From the NCBI GenBank assembly GCA_907164885.2, contig OU015490.1, positions 222,130,554 to 222,194,553 of the forward strand: 64,000 nucleotides of DNA. The letters run 5' to 3'. This document shows positions 10,790 through 22,343 of this stretch, piece by piece (within the stretch, counting starts at the first letter, position 1; every line of letters starts with the position of its first letter). The stretch is from Dolomedes plantarius. Taxonomy: Eukaryota > Arthropoda > Arachnida > Araneae > Dolomedidae. A program made the position numbers and the translations under genes. The notes below the pieces were generated by a model, which was not told where the DNA came from, searched no databases, and saw nothing but the letters and a program-made list of their open reading frames with translations.

Positions 10790-12132
10790 TCTATATATAA
10801 ATGAATGTTTGTTTGTTCGTATTTTTTGCGTTGCCGTACCGTTCATCCGATTGCGATAAAACTTGGTCAACTTATTGCTTGAACTTGCGTAAAGGTTATA
10901 GACTATTTTCATCCCGCTACGACCATCCATTCCCGAATTATGTTAGAAAAAGTTTGCGCGATATCAACGGATATTTTTGTTCAAAGCATCAAAGCCATTG
11001 TAACATTTCATTATTGCCAATTAAATTATAACTTTTCCGTAAAAATAAATAGATATGAATTAAAAACGCAATTTATTCATATATTGGCGCATGCAAGACT
11101 GAATTTGATATATTATTTTCATATACGTGGCAACGCCGCAATATTTCTTTTTAAAAATGAAAATATAAGGATGGAAAGTCATTCATTTTCAATGAATGTG
11201 TCATCTATCCATTTCATGAATTGAAACTACCCCAAGCTACCTGTTCAAACTCAAATATACTGAACGACACGTTCACTTAGCTAGAAACACGTGCGTTTAG
11301 CCTTGACGAAATGATTTATATAACTGAAGTGACATTGAAGCATAGCAGATGATTTAGTTTTGAGAAAGAATTACAATCATGAAATACGTGTATATTATAA
11401 TTAAGAAAGTCTGAAAGTGGCATTGAAAAGTAGCAGATGATTTAGTTTTGAGAAAGAATTCCGAGCATGAAATACGTGTATATACTTTTTCTAAAATAAT
11501 TATCAGATTTGCTGTGTTTTAATATTGAATGTGATCTCAATCCATTCAAACATTATTGATTCTTTTTCTATAATAATAAATCCATTCAAACGTTATTGAC
11601 TAGATGTAAATTAATCCTTTAAAATGCCCAAAATGAGGAGAGCAACTTTTAATCCTGCAGAAGTAAGGGCAAAATGTCAAAGATTGTTGAGACTTGAGCA
11701 ATGTGATGAAAAAAAAAACAGCGTGAAGCCAACAGAATTCGAAATGCAGTTAGACGAACACAAGAACCTGAAGAAAAACATTCCCAACCGCGCGAAGCCA
11801 ACAGAATTCAAAATGCAGTTAGACGCACACGAGAATCTAAAGAAAAAACATTCCCAAGAGCTCGAAGGTAACAGAATTCGAATTGTAGTGAACCGAAGCA
11901 GTGAGACTGATGAAGAAACTTTTAACGCGTCGAACATACGATCTTCTTCGAGCTTCAACATCGAAAGGAGAGGAAAGTGATGAACAACAACAGCACCGAC
12001 AACAAACTAATGCTATTTGCTACCGCAAAGGAATTTTAGCGAAAACTTTAGAACATCATAACATGAGGCTAATCAATGAAAAAAAATAATAACAGAAACT
12101 CAATCCAGAGCGAAGCCGGGTAATACATCTAG
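10790..12132 (+). mobile_element. Non-autonomous Helitron
   Basis: The 5' end TCTATATATAAATGAATG follows an A. The 3' end is GCGAAGCCGGGTAATACATC followed by TAG, so the element closes with CTAG before a T (12133). TC...CTAG inserted between A and T without target duplication is the Helitron signature. The GTTTGTTTGTTCG..CGTACCGTTCATCCGATTGCGATAAAAC region just inside the 5' end is typical of arthropod Helitrons. At 1.34 kb it lacks the Rep/helicase gene and keeps only part of the N-terminal coding region. A ~75 bp internal direct repeat occurs at about 11335-11400 and 11413-11480. Confidence 0.85.
11624..11870 (+). pseudogene. Helitron helicase-like N-terminal fragment
   Basis: ATG at 11624 reads MPKMRRATFNPAEVRAKCQR. 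After an A-homopolymer at about 11709-11717 the natural frame shifts by one and reads REANRIRNAVRRTQEPEEKH, then SQPREANRIQNAVRRTRESK. This arginine- and glutamate-rich tandem repeat (period about 75 bp) is typical of the region ahead of the helitron-like N-terminal domain. The Rep endonuclease HUH motif and the helicase are absent. The fragment lies in the right half of a short Helitron and is presumably a captured or deletion remnant. Confidence 0.6.
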
Positions 12133-12328
12133 TATTAAAATAAAATTGCCGGCCAACAATGTGTTAACATAAAACGGATAAACAGAAATAACGAAGAAAA
12201 TCTGAGAAAATCTAGATGTTTCATGAAATTAAAGTTTTTCATCACACTTCATTGATTCAATTTATAATACTGATGTACAAAGAGGATCAATAAAGACCAT
12301 GTCCATAAATAGACGATATAGTCTAGAC

Positions 12329-12801
12329 CTGCGGTAGGTAGATATGAGGCCAAAGAGAGCCGCTATCTGTGTTTTTATATCTTATAAAGAGCCACACGTA
12401 GATGCACAAATTCAAAATTTTTTATTTATTGCAATTGCATATTTTCACAAATCACATATAAGAAAGAACACCTATAAAAAATATATTTAGTAAAAGAAAA
12501 TAATTATTTCAGAATTTTAGTAATAAAATTCAAATATTACAAAAATCAAATATAATAAAAATATATTTATTAATAAAATGTATAATTACATCTAACGACA
12601 ATCTTTGGCCAAATTTTTTAAATTTTACGTAAAATTAGTTAAAGCTGTCTGCAGAAATTCTGTAAGATGTTGAGTGGTCAAATGTGAACGATGTTTCGAC
12701 TTAAATTAAAAACTAGAACTATCATTAAAAACTAAAATGTTTATGGGGGCCGTACTTGACTCAACAAAGATCTGCATGCGGCGGTCTTTTGCCCACAATT
12801 G
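12329..12801. mobile_element. Non-autonomous hAT element (first of a pair)
   Basis: The left border GTCTAGAC (12321-12328) and the right border GTCTAGAG (12802-12809) match at 7 of 8 positions, the hAT target length, and fit the hAT target pattern nTnnnnAn. The left end CTGCGGTAGGTAGATATGAG and an internal GAGAGCCGC resemble a common animal hAT terminus (CAGCGGTAGG...). The right end GCATGCGGCGGTC..ACAATTG mirrors it loosely. About 470 bp with no coding sequence. Confidence 0.6.
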
Positions 12802-13062
12802 GTCTAGAGCAGGGATGGCGAACCTGTAACCCGCGGGTCACATAGTGACACGCGAAGCAATTTTAGACGACACACGAGACGATCATATTGTTTTAACATC
12901 AATTTAATTTAACTTCTCACGTTTTGATTTTCATTCGTCGGACTGAGAGATCTATAATCTAATTTATACTAGAAATAACTTTTAAAAAATAATTGTTTGA
13001 CATTAGGTTTTCCTCTTTTTGCCAAACAGAAGTCTTAAAGCACTATTCTTCAGTATTAGCGA

Positions 13063-13263
13063 ATGCAAAAGAAATATTTGACGAAAGATTCTCCCAAATT
13101 TCGTGAAATGGAAAAAACTTTACAGTTTGCTATTTTACCACAGAAACTTAGATTTGAAGATCTTAAATTATCCTCTTTCAATTGGCTTCAAATTGATAAC
13201 TTAGAAGCGGAAATGGTTGAATTTCAAAACAGTGTTGTACGGGGAATAAATTTGAATAACTAA
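13063..13263 (+). pseudogene. hAT transposase C-terminal fragment
   Basis: A 66-codon plus-strand frame includes KFREMEKTLQFAILPQKLRF and LQIDNLEAEMVEFQNSVVRG and ends at a stop. It resembles the segment after the catalytic E of ZBED/SCAND3-type hAT transposases, where 'RFxDLxxxxxxxxFxxxPF' precedes 'ExxxLQxD'. Upstream catalytic sequence and the BED zinc finger are missing. Its position just inside the left hAT end and its plus orientation fit the element. The frame has no reliable start. Confidence 0.55.
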
Positions 13264-13379
13264 ATGTAAACTTAGAAAAAATTACAAGATTTTGAAAATT
13301 GTGACGAATATATTTTAACAAGTATTGCAAATCTTCACTGACTTCGGTCATTACAGTAAATAAACAAGGTGTTCTTTCC

Positions 13380-16020
13380 TCATATGTAGTCAGCTCTCGA
13401 TCTGCCTCTTGAGTCTAGTCTCGGGAGGGGGGAAAATATTCTGAATTCGTCTTATCCATCGTGCTGTTCGGTAAGGCTAAGTAACTCACAAGAGCATAAA
13501 AACTACTCGATACTTTTCTAATTACTATATTTAACACACGACATATTACATAAACAGTTACACTTACCATCTATTTGATCATTACAGCACAACGAATATC
13601 AGTGTTTACTCTTTCATCACAGAGTTCGTTCTGGTTAGTCTCTGCTGGGTGGCGCTAGAGGTCAGGGTTGTCTGTTGCCAGTTGTAACACACTCCCACCT
13701 TGAGGCCTGATGATCTTCGAGGGGCTCAATGTAGTTAGACGCAGCCTGTTAGGTGGTCTCATCATACATCCAACTCTGGATACGACCGGTGACCTATCGC
13801 TTGGGACCACGGGTTGATTTCCTTTCTCCTGTTTGATGCTCTGGACACCTACAGTTTCTGGTGAAACGGTTCCTTCATCTGATGTGGTATTCTCCACAAG
13901 CACAGGTTCTGTCAGAACCCTGCTTTCACTGGCGGGGATTTCAAGTGGATAGATTTGCTGTACTGGTCTAAGAAAAACACCAGACCAAGTCTTCACCCTG
14001 GCTATTCTGACAACCTTATCCTTACCAAGAGAGATCTCGATCACTCTTGGTAAAGACCAGTGAATACGATTTTTCTTTGCGTCTTCTAGAAGAACAACAT
14101 CTCCAATAGCTAATTGCTTGCCATTCAGTTCTTTTACCGTTCGTTGATGTAACTGCCCAACATATTCATTGCGGAATCTCTTTCGCAATTCATCTCTCAA
14201 TCTTTGTCGATACTTAGCCCTCCTATTCAATTCATTGCCATACACTGCATCAATGTCAGGAATTCCTGAAGAAGGCAAGTCATGTAAAAACATTGAAGAG
14301 TACAAAGGGGCTGGATCTCTCACATCTTCTCTTTTTTCCAAAGAAATATTATTAACATTATCATGTTTAGAAAAATTACACATAATCGAAACATGTTTAT
14401 ATCCACATATTGTGCAAATCGTTTTCGCTCTGCAATCACGCGCAATATGTTTTATGCATAAACATCTAAAACAGACTCCTTTCTTTTTCAAAATGGAAAT
14501 TTTCACATGCAAGGACAAGCTCTGAGCGAATTTACAATCTCGAATGTCGTGCGAGTTATCATTACAGAACACACAAATCTGTTTATTTTCTGTATTCCAC
14601 GCTGTTTCGGTTTTACTAAATAAATCAGCAGCCGTAACACATTCCCTTTTTGCCATCGGGTGATGTTTACCCTTTCTTGTCGGCATACGTGGGTCACGGG
14701 GGAAGAAAGACCGGCGACTAGTAGGAGCGAGTAAAAACGTTTGACGGGTGAAATCATCTCTTTTCTTTTGAGAAAAAGTCGCTTTAAAACGTTCAAGGGA
14801 AGTTAATTCTTTCATTAAGAAATCCATTAGGTCATTTTCTTTGTAATCGGCAGTTGCACCTTCTGTTTGATTAAATGCGAGCACTAAATCTTGCGATAGT
14901 AACTTCAAAAGCATAGGGCATAATAAGGAACCATAAGTATCAGACACAACTCCTAATGCGTCTAAACTTCTAATTTGTGTCTGACATCTGTCAAATAAAT
15001 TTCTGAATCCTTTGACGTCACTCGAATGTTTCAGAGGAGGAATGTTTAGTAAATTGCCTATGTGGGCGTCAATTAAATGGATTTCTTACCAAAACGTTCT
15101 TCTAACAGTTTAATAACTGAATCGTAATTTTCTGGTGAAAGCGAAAATCCTTCTACAATACTAGCAGCAGTTCCCCACAAATATGCTTTCAAATAGTTAA
15201 ACTTATCAATTTTATTCAGTAACTCATTGTTATTAATCGCCTATTGAAATTAATTCCAAAAATTAAGCCACTGACAACTATCTCCGTAAAATTTAGGAAT
15301 CGAAAGTTTCGGCAGCTTCACCGCAGTCGTTTCTTTTGGACTTTGAATTCGGTGCGGAACTGCTGAGTCATCGTCATGTTTAGGCGGTGGTGGGGCATTT
15401 GCCGATATGCGTTTCTTCGCCCTAAACTTCCATAGCGTTACTTTTTCACGATACTCTTCTATACTATCGAACTGATTCTCGTATTCTTTTGGTTTAAAAA
15501 GTTATTCTAGATCGGTGTCAGTACCCTTTAGTGTTTCTGCTTTCTCGTTGAGTAGTTCTAAAGTTTCTTCTAACTCCTCAACGTCAACTTCTGTTTTTGT
15601 CAGTTCAGCCTCTATTTTCTGACAACATTTGGTAATGGCGGTTGTTAACTTAGTTCTTTTTGTTTTTAATACGTTTATTGTATCTTCCGCCATTTCCTCT
15701 AACTTTCAATATAAACCGAAACAAAAACAAAACATAAACAAATCTTTTAGAGGGCAGGTGTCAAGAACGCTGCTATGATAGCGCCCCCTCTTTCATGCGC
15801 ATAATCCTTTCACCAGTTATCAGAACAGCTCATCCTAAGTTCAGTTCAAAGGAGAAACTCGACTACGCGGGTCATACCGACAAGTGGTAGCCTGACCCCT
15901 TACGAACGCCTTTTTTTGTATTCCTATCATGTTATTTGTGTGAGAGTTTTTGTTTACGTCAATAAACATAATTTTTATGTTTAGGAATGAATATTTTATA
16001 TGTCCAGTTGTACATGACAA
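13380..16020 (-). mobile_element. Defective BEL/Pao LTR retrotransposon
   Basis: The minus-strand coding region 15693-13655 holds a BEL/Pao gag and the integrase C-terminal tail without the enzymes between. A polypurine tract AAGGTGGGAG at about 13690-13699 (minus strand) precedes TGTTACAACTGG, which should be the start of the 3' LTR running left to about 13380. I could not match a 5' LTR in 15694-16288. The leader there includes a GC-rich block at about 15770-15900. No clean target duplication is visible. The left border and the gap at 16020-16288 are uncertain. Confidence 0.65.
13655..15693 (-). pseudogene. BEL/Pao gag fused to integrase C-terminal domain
   Basis: Starting at 15693 the minus strand reads MAEDTINVLKTKRTKLTTAI, a coiled-coil gag start, then after stops LPKLSIPKFYGDSCQWLNFW, the DUF1759 gag core of BEL/Pao. 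A 430-codon open frame (14947-13655) continues with two zinc knuckles, CVFCNDNSHDIRDC and CFRCLCIKHIARDC. It then passes directly into NRRAKYRQRLRDELRKRF and a block with IGDVVLLEDAKKNRIHWSLP, the DUF5641 tail that normally ends BEL/Pao integrase. Protease, RT, RNase H and the integrase core are absent at the join near 14230. The join is in frame, giving a gag-like protein with a chromatin/DNA-binding-type tail. The N-terminal half carries at least three stops. Confidence 0.85.
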
Positions 16021-16288
16021 AAGAACCACGACCGTTTACGACAGGTGACGTCATTGATTATATGCCACGCAGTGTTTGGGCTTGTATAGCTGCCAGAGAT
16101 GGATTTACTACTGACTTATCTGTAAACTTTTTCATGCCATATCTTCTTAATAAAATGGTCTGTTCTTCTGAATTTGAAACAATTTGCTTATCTCCTCATA
16201 CACTACATACATGTTAAGTTTCGTGATAGTAGCTCTTTTCATTCTGGGTGCATATATTTTTCTGTGACAGAGTGTGCGTGCGTGCGTG
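16021..16288. other. Unassigned segment between BEL and Gypsy, ending in (TG)n
   Basis: A 76-codon plus frame (15987-16217) has no recognisable domain. The segment ends in a GTGCGTGCGTGTG tract immediately left of the Gypsy LTR. It may include the missing BEL 5' LTR. Confidence 0.3.
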
Positions 16289-16603
16289 TGTGGCCATTCA
16301 CCGGAACAGTCACATAATACCCGAGAAAAATCTCAATCCCGGCAATAAATAATGAAACCCGAGGTGACATTTTACGAATTTAATGAAGACATAACAATTA
16401 ATTATAGTATAACACAAATTTAACAATTATACAGGAATACACGAAAATATGCTGCTACAAGCACGGAAACATTGGATCAACTGCTAATACTTCTTCTCAG
16501 CAAAAAGAGTTCAAAGGGCATCGCCACGAACTCTAGTGGTTGTTTCCGTCCAAGGAGTCAGAGTTTTTGCGTCATGATGCCCTGTTTAAACTACTTGGTT
16601 ACA
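16289..16603 (-). repeat. Gypsy 3' LTR
   Basis: Read on the minus strand, this LTR starts TGTAACCAAG and ends GGCCACA. It pairs with the copy at 22344-22655 over its whole length. Confidence 0.93.
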
Positions 16604-17952
16604 ATCTCCCCCTCAGGTTTCGAAGACGTCCCGACGAGGAACCTGCAGTTGGGTCTGGTGGTTTATGCCTCGGACGACCCCGTTTCCTTAGAGGGTACAC
16701 TGGGTTTGTGGATTGTCTTTGGTTGCACGGTTTCACAGCTGATGTGTGATATATGGCCAAGGGCACTGTCGGCTCATCAGGGCTTGCTATCACGTAAGAG
16801 GTGGGTGACTTTTGCGTTACGATGACATATGGTCCGTCTCTCTTTGGTACGAACTTTGCTCTTTTTCCCTTAGCGGTGCTGCTAATGGGATGGAGGTCAA
16901 TGTAGACGTGATCGTCTGGTGCATAGTGTGGGGCAGGTGATCTTTTCTTGTCTGCATACTTTTTGTGTTTGTCTTGTTTCTTCTCTAACCTCTCTTTCAC
17001 TTGTTTGGCTATTTTTGCAAAACGTTTGAGGTAGGGCGTAAATTCAGGGACGAAATTATCACTTTCAAGGACTGTTCTTAGGTCATGGGTGACATCATCA
17101 GTAGTTCTGAGATCTCGTCCGAAAGTTAGATAGGCTGCAGTGTGTCCTGTCGAGTCACACTTTGCTGAATTCAGTGAGAACCGTATATGTTGCAGGTGTT
17201 CCGGCCAGGTTGTATGTTGATCTTTGACTAGGATTGCTAGTCTAGGCTTCAAATCCCGATTTTTCCGTTCCACTGGGTTAGCTTCAGGGTGGTAGACTGG
17301 TGTTAGTGATTGGTCTATCTCTGACAGGGAACACAGTTGTTGGATCACAAAAGACACGAATTGTGGTCCGTTGTCACTGATTATCTTTCGGGGTAAGCCA
17401 TACCGCATTAGTACTTCTTCCAACAGGACTTTAGCATATTCAGCCGCTGTAGCATTAGGCAATGCGAACAGTTCGGCCCATCGGGTTGCCACATCTTCAA
17501 GGATGAAGATCCACTTCTTCCCATCGTTGCTCTCGGGCAACGGTCCAAATAGGTCCATGGATAGGACTTCAAATCTTCGTGAATGTACAGGAGTCTGTAG
17601 TAAACTGACTGTAGGTTTCTGGTTTGAGGCTTTATATCTATTGCACTCTGGGCAATTCTTGATATATTCGGTGATATGATTTCTCATGCCCGTCCAATAA
17701 TAACGGGAGGCTATTCTATGGAAAGTTCCCTCGGCTCCGTAGTGTCCGGCAGTCGATGCATCATGGTGCTCCTTGAGAACATTTTCCCTTTCTTGAACCG
17801 GGACAACGAGCTGTGCGTCTTCAGCTTCCACATCAGGGGCATAACGGTATAGCACACCTTGATTCATCAGGTAGCCTCTTGCAGTCCAATTTGCAAAATT
17901 TTCATTTTTCACTTCAGATTCAAACGTGTCTATGATCTTCTTGATGTCGTTA
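16599..17952 (-). pseudogene. Gypsy integrase (pol, 3' part)
   Basis: The reading frame continues RT-RNase H after a single TAA at 17953-17955 and runs about 440 codons into the first bases of the LTR. It shows the H-H-C-C zinc-binding region (HHDASTAGHYG...CPECNRY). The DDE core has D in MDLFGPLPES, D in IISDNGPQF and E in NPVERKNRD, and a basic C-terminal region follows with GPYVIVTQKSPTSY. Integrase joins the reverse-transcribed DNA to the host chromosome. All catalytic residues remain. The local start is a GTG, not a real initiation site: integrase was part of a Gag-Pol polyprotein. The stop makes it non-functional without suppression. Confidence 0.92.
16604..16617 (-). promoter_or_regulatory. 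Gypsy polypurine tract
   Basis: On the minus strand CCTGAGGGGGAGAT lies immediately before the 3' LTR start TGTAACC. A purine run in this position primes plus-strand DNA synthesis in LTR elements. Confidence 0.75.
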
Positions 17953-19767
17953 TCTTAAAGTTGTTCTTCCCTCAATTCTTTTGAGCTTCTGGAAGGTAAC
18001 ATCACAGAGACAGTGCAGGCTTCGCACGTATCCTCTTCGTGTAGACAAGTAGGGCGCGACAGCATGTCGGCCACTACGTTGGCCTTTCCAGGGATATACT
18101 CAATTTTAAAATTGAATGCTTGTAACTGTAGGGCCCACCGGGCTAGTCTTCCGGATGGGGACTTCAGGCTCATAAGCCACTTCAGGGGCTGGTGGTCAGA
18201 TGCTATGGTGACTTCTTGTCCATCCACGTATCCTCTAAACTTGATGAGGGTCCACACAACGGCTAAGGCTTCGCGCTCGGTGGTGGAATAATTGCGTTCC
18301 GCACTTTTGAGTAGTCGGCTGGCATATTCGACGGGGCGTTCATCTTGACCTTCACCTTGCAAAAGTACCGCTCCTAAGGCATAGCTACTAGCATCCGTCC
18401 TTATGGTAAAAGGTTGAGTAAAATCCGCTTGCTTTAGTACTGGTGGTGTCACTAAGCATTTCTTTAGGATGTTGAAAGCTTTTTGATGTACAGTGGTCCA
18501 TGTCCAAGGTGTGTTTTTCTTGGTTAGGTTACTTAAGGGTCTTGACAGTTCGGAGAAGTTCGGGACGAACTTTCTGTACCAAAAACAGGTTTGCAGAAAT
18601 GACTGCGGTTGCTTGATATTCTTTGGAGGGGGAATATTTTGGATAGATGAAACTTTCCCCGGGTCTGCTTCAATTCCTTTAGGAGTGATCCACAGACCAA
18701 GATATTTGACCTTTAAACAGGAAAATGTACATTTATTGCGATTGGCACAAAGGTTGAATTTAATTAATTTGGTAAAAACTGCTTCTAAATCCTTTAAATG
18801 TTGGTCGAAACTTGGGGATAAAACTATGATATCATCCAGATAGACCAGGACTGGCAAATCTCTTCTGAATACATCCATTAATCTCTGAAAGGTTGCAGGT
18901 GCATTTCTAAGTCCGAAAGGCATTTTTTTGAATCTATAGGTTCCAAAGGGACACACGAAAGCAGTCGTGTCCTTGTCAGGTGGATAAACATTTACTTGGT
19001 GGTATACTGCTTTCAAGTCGATGGTGGACATGTAGGCAGTATGCTTCGCATCCTGCAGGAGGTCATCCATGCGGGGCAAAGGGTAGACATCGGGAACTGT
19101 GATGGCATTCAGCTTCCGGTAGTCGATACACAGCCTCACATCTCCATTAGGTTTGGGAATCAGGACCACAGGAGCTCCATAGGCGGATTCACACTCCTCT
19201 ATGATGTTCTTCTGAAGCAAGTCATCAAGTTCTTTTTTCAATAACTCCTTCTTAGTTGGGGACATCCTATATGGGGGAACAGCCACAGGTGGGTGGTCTC
19301 CAGAATTGATGTGATGTTCGATCAAGGGTGTTGCCCCTCCCCCTAGCTTGAAGACAGTGTCAAATTTGACAATTAGGTCATTCAGATCTTTTCTTTGGTG
19401 AGGATCCAGGTTTTCTCCTTCTTCCACTCTCAGTTTGCAGATGTTGGATTCTATCTGTTCTTTGCCCTGAACGGGAGTCAGAGGCAATTCTTCACCGAAG
19501 GGGTACTTTTTCTTGGGATTGTCTTGAAAAAACCAGTTTTTGTCGGCTAAGTCCAGTACCACTCTAGCGGTTTCTTGGAAATCTGTTCCTAGTAAGGTGC
19601 GGCTGTTGGTTGCGTCCGGCAGGATAATGAAGTTGGTCATAATCTTGCGGCCTTCCAGGTATACTGGAACCTGGATGGTGAGGCATTTCTCCAGAGTCTG
19701 GGATCCATTTGCTAGGTGCAACGTCAGCTCAGTTTTCTGAAAAGGTAAGTTGTTTTCCTTAAACAGG
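17953..19767 (-). pseudogene. Gypsy reverse transcriptase-RNase H (pol, 5' part)
   Basis: An open frame of about 590 codons. It starts in the end of the protease domain (LFKENNLPFQ...LEGRKIMTNFIILPDA) and continues into RT with CIDYRKLNAIT, MSTIDLKAVYHQ, FGLRNAPATFQ and VYLDDIIVLS (the YxDD motif). RNase H follows with RTDASSYALGAVL and TTEREALAVVW, and the frame ends REEQL-stop. The enzyme copies element RNA into DNA and degrades the template. The usual DLKxGYHQ motif reads DLKAVYHQ, which may be damaging. The aspartic-protease DSG motif is missing upstream, where an 18-bp duplication (GGATTTGATCCGTCC units, 19768-19803) marks the break with gag. The frame continues to integrase but for one stop. 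Confidence 0.93.
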
Positions 19768-19805
19768 ATTTGATCCGTCCAGGGTCAGGATTTGATCCGT
19801 CCATT

Positions 19806-20825
19806 CTAGTATTTCCATGGAAAGATAAAGTCTTTAGGTGGGTTAAGACGGGTTGCGTCTTCTATAGGCCTTTCAAAATTTCTTTTCTGGAAAGCCGAAT
19901 CTTTTCTAGAGGTGGAGCGTTGGTTGTCATACGCACCCTTTTTGTCAGCCAGTACTCCGGGGGAATTCCATGTATGCCAGTCATCCAGGAAATGTTCACG
20001 GGCCTCTGGTGGGTTTTTCCTTTTCAGTTGGTCAGCCAACATCAGGTCCTTTAGCTGGTCAAAGTTGGTGACATTCAGCTCTTCTAGCCATCCGTCCAGG
20101 TAACTGCGGATTTCAAAGTAGAAGTCGCTTCAGGTACTCTCAGGGGTTTTTCGATGATGGCGAAAAAGTTGTCGGAAGCGTTCGCTCGTTAGCTTGAACC
20201 ACTTCAGCAGGACATCCTTCACGTGGGAATACTCTAGAGCCTTCTCTTCGGGCTCCCTTGCGATCAACTTAGCCACATCGGTTGGTAGGACACCGATCAG
20301 GTAGGCGACCCATTTGGCCTCTGGAATCTTCAGGAACTTCATCTGTCTCTCAAAAAGGTTTAAGAATAATCCCATATCATTCTGCTTGGGGTTGAAGTAG
20401 GGAATCAGCTTTTTTAACTCGAACTTGGGTAAGTCAACATCACCTTCGGAAGTATGGGCTCCGGAGCCTGCAGAAATTTTCTGAGCTTATAACTGTAGTC
20501 TCAACTTCTCCAATTCGAAGCGTTGATTTTGTTCTCTTTCTTTTTCTTTTTCAGCCCGTCCATTTGTCTTTCTCTTAGGACTCGTTCTGTTTTTTTTCCT
20601 TTTCAGCACGGTCAAGAGCTGCTTGTCGTTCCCTTTCGGCTTCTTCAGCTTTCTATCCTCAACGATAGTAACCAATCTTTCTTTAGCAAAGTCTTCATCA
20701 TACTGATCAGATTTGACGATGAGATTTACCAATTCGATGACCTATATGTCAGAAGCGACATCGACGCCAAAATCTTGAGCCAGGATACTCAGATCCTCCT
20801 TCTTTCCACGCGCGAGGAAAGCCAT
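19806..20825 (-). pseudogene. Gypsy gag pseudogene
   Basis: ATG at 20825 reads MAFLARGKKEDLSILAQDFG, followed by an in-frame TAG and then LVNLIVKSDQYDEDFAKERL. A charged coiled coil (EKEKEREQNQRFELEKLRLQ) leads into the capsid region with GLFLNLFERQMKFLKIPEAK and ELTSERFRQLFRHH-like sequence, then MLADQLKRKNPPEAREHFLD. Gag forms the particle that packages the RNA. Frames break at least three times. The CCHC knuckle expected after the segment ending ERPIEDATRLN is absent. Gag sequences of this kind are frequent in spider genomes, to my knowledge. Confidence 0.8.
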
Positions 20826-22320
20826 TGTTGCCTGAGGGGGGATGGGGGAGAAGGAGAGTTCCAACGAAATTTTGGTGGACGAAAAAATACCGTCCTAATA
20901 GTGTGGCACTGAGAAATCTATGACAACTCTTATGGTATAGAGTTCTGACAAAATTGGGTCCTAATTGGGTGTAACAGTCCTAAACAATATCTTATTAAAC
21001 TGGTGTATAAATTGTGTAAGCTGAAATGAAATATTAGTAATACAAGATCGGTAGAACATAAACAGAACATAAGGTGTGAATACAGAACAATATGCCTACT
21101 TTCTCTTTTAAACAAAACAAAATCAAAAGTTACTAAATATTCTTAAAAATTTTCTTTTAAATTATTCAACAATGAAAGGTTTACACAGTAAAATCAATTA
21201 AGTTTTGAACACAGTACTATGCCAATCCTGTAATAATAGAATTCTTACAAAATCGAAACAATAATAGCGATGAATCAGCTAAAATTCTAAATGAATTTCA
21301 AAACCAGAATTTTAAACAAAATACCTATCAAAATTTAATTTAAAAGTTTGTAATTAAGAATTAAAACAAAATTCAATTTCTAAAACAAAATCAAAATCAA
21401 AATTCAAATCCAAAACAAAGTTTACACTTAAGAATTTCAAATCAAGCTTAAATTTAAACAAAAGGAAAATTTAAACCAAAATTAAATTTAAAACCAGAAC
21501 CCAGTTAGAATTAAAGAATTCAAACAAAAAACCAAATTAGAATTAAAAAATTCTAAACCAAAATCAATTTTGAATTTAAGTATTGAAAACAAAACAGAAT
21601 TTACATTAAGATAGATTCAATCAAAAATCAAAATCAAAACGAAATTTAAAACAAATTCCAGCCCTATATTACTTGAAAACATGGGTTTTAACAAGAAAAT
21701 ACAATAATAATCCAAATGTTATAAAATAAAAAAAATTCTATATTACACAGTCAGAATTAATGTTAGAACGCTGTTGGTTCCCATATAGCAAGGATTTCTT
21801 TACTATCGGTTTCAAATACCAGCTAGGGTTACCTTTAGAACACCGATTACAATGATTAAATGTAAAAATATTTCACAAAATTAATTAGATTGTTAATAGC
21901 ACTTGTTAACACTAAAAAGTTTATAATCAATACACTTAAACATTGCACATTCATTGGGCTTGGTGCCAAGAACACTTTTAATTTTTCTTCAGAACAACAG
22001 TTACAAAAATTTTATAAAGAATTTACTTTAAAATTCATAGAAATACCTTATTTAATATCAATATAGGGCCCGATTGCCAAAACATTTTATACATATATAC
22101 TACAAAATACATATAAAAAATCAAAAGACACTTATTTCTGATCAAACGAGCTGTTATCGCGACGAACCAGACGATAAGTGCAGGCATTCGCTTTACTAAG
22201 TTGAGTAGAAGCTAAAAAAAATACCGAGGGATCCAATGTAGTCAAAACAAAATAAAATAGTTGGGTGCTATTTTTAGCGACCAACAACTAATAAATACTT
22301 TTTACCCGTTACAACAGGAT
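20826..22320 (-). other. Gypsy 5' leader with A-rich low-complexity tract
   Basis: About 1.5 kb separates the primer-binding site from gag, with no coding sequence. Between about 21240 and 21690 it is made of imperfect AAATCAAAAT/AATTCAAAAC units. This is long for a Gypsy leader, and may include the original start of gag-less RNA or later expansion. Confidence 0.5.
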
Positions 22321-22339
22321 ACCCCACGTGTTGGCGCCA
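22321..22339 (-). promoter_or_regulatory. Gypsy primer-binding site
   Basis: On the minus strand TGGCGCCAACACGTGGGGT lies four bases after the 5' LTR end. The leading TGG pairs with the CCA of a tRNA 3' end. I do not assign the tRNA. Confidence 0.8.
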
Positions 22340-22343
22340 TTTA

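Noticed and set aside
15987..16217. 76-codon plus frame between BEL/Pao and Gypsy
   Set aside because: No known domain, no neighbours that support it, and it lies where an LTR is expected.
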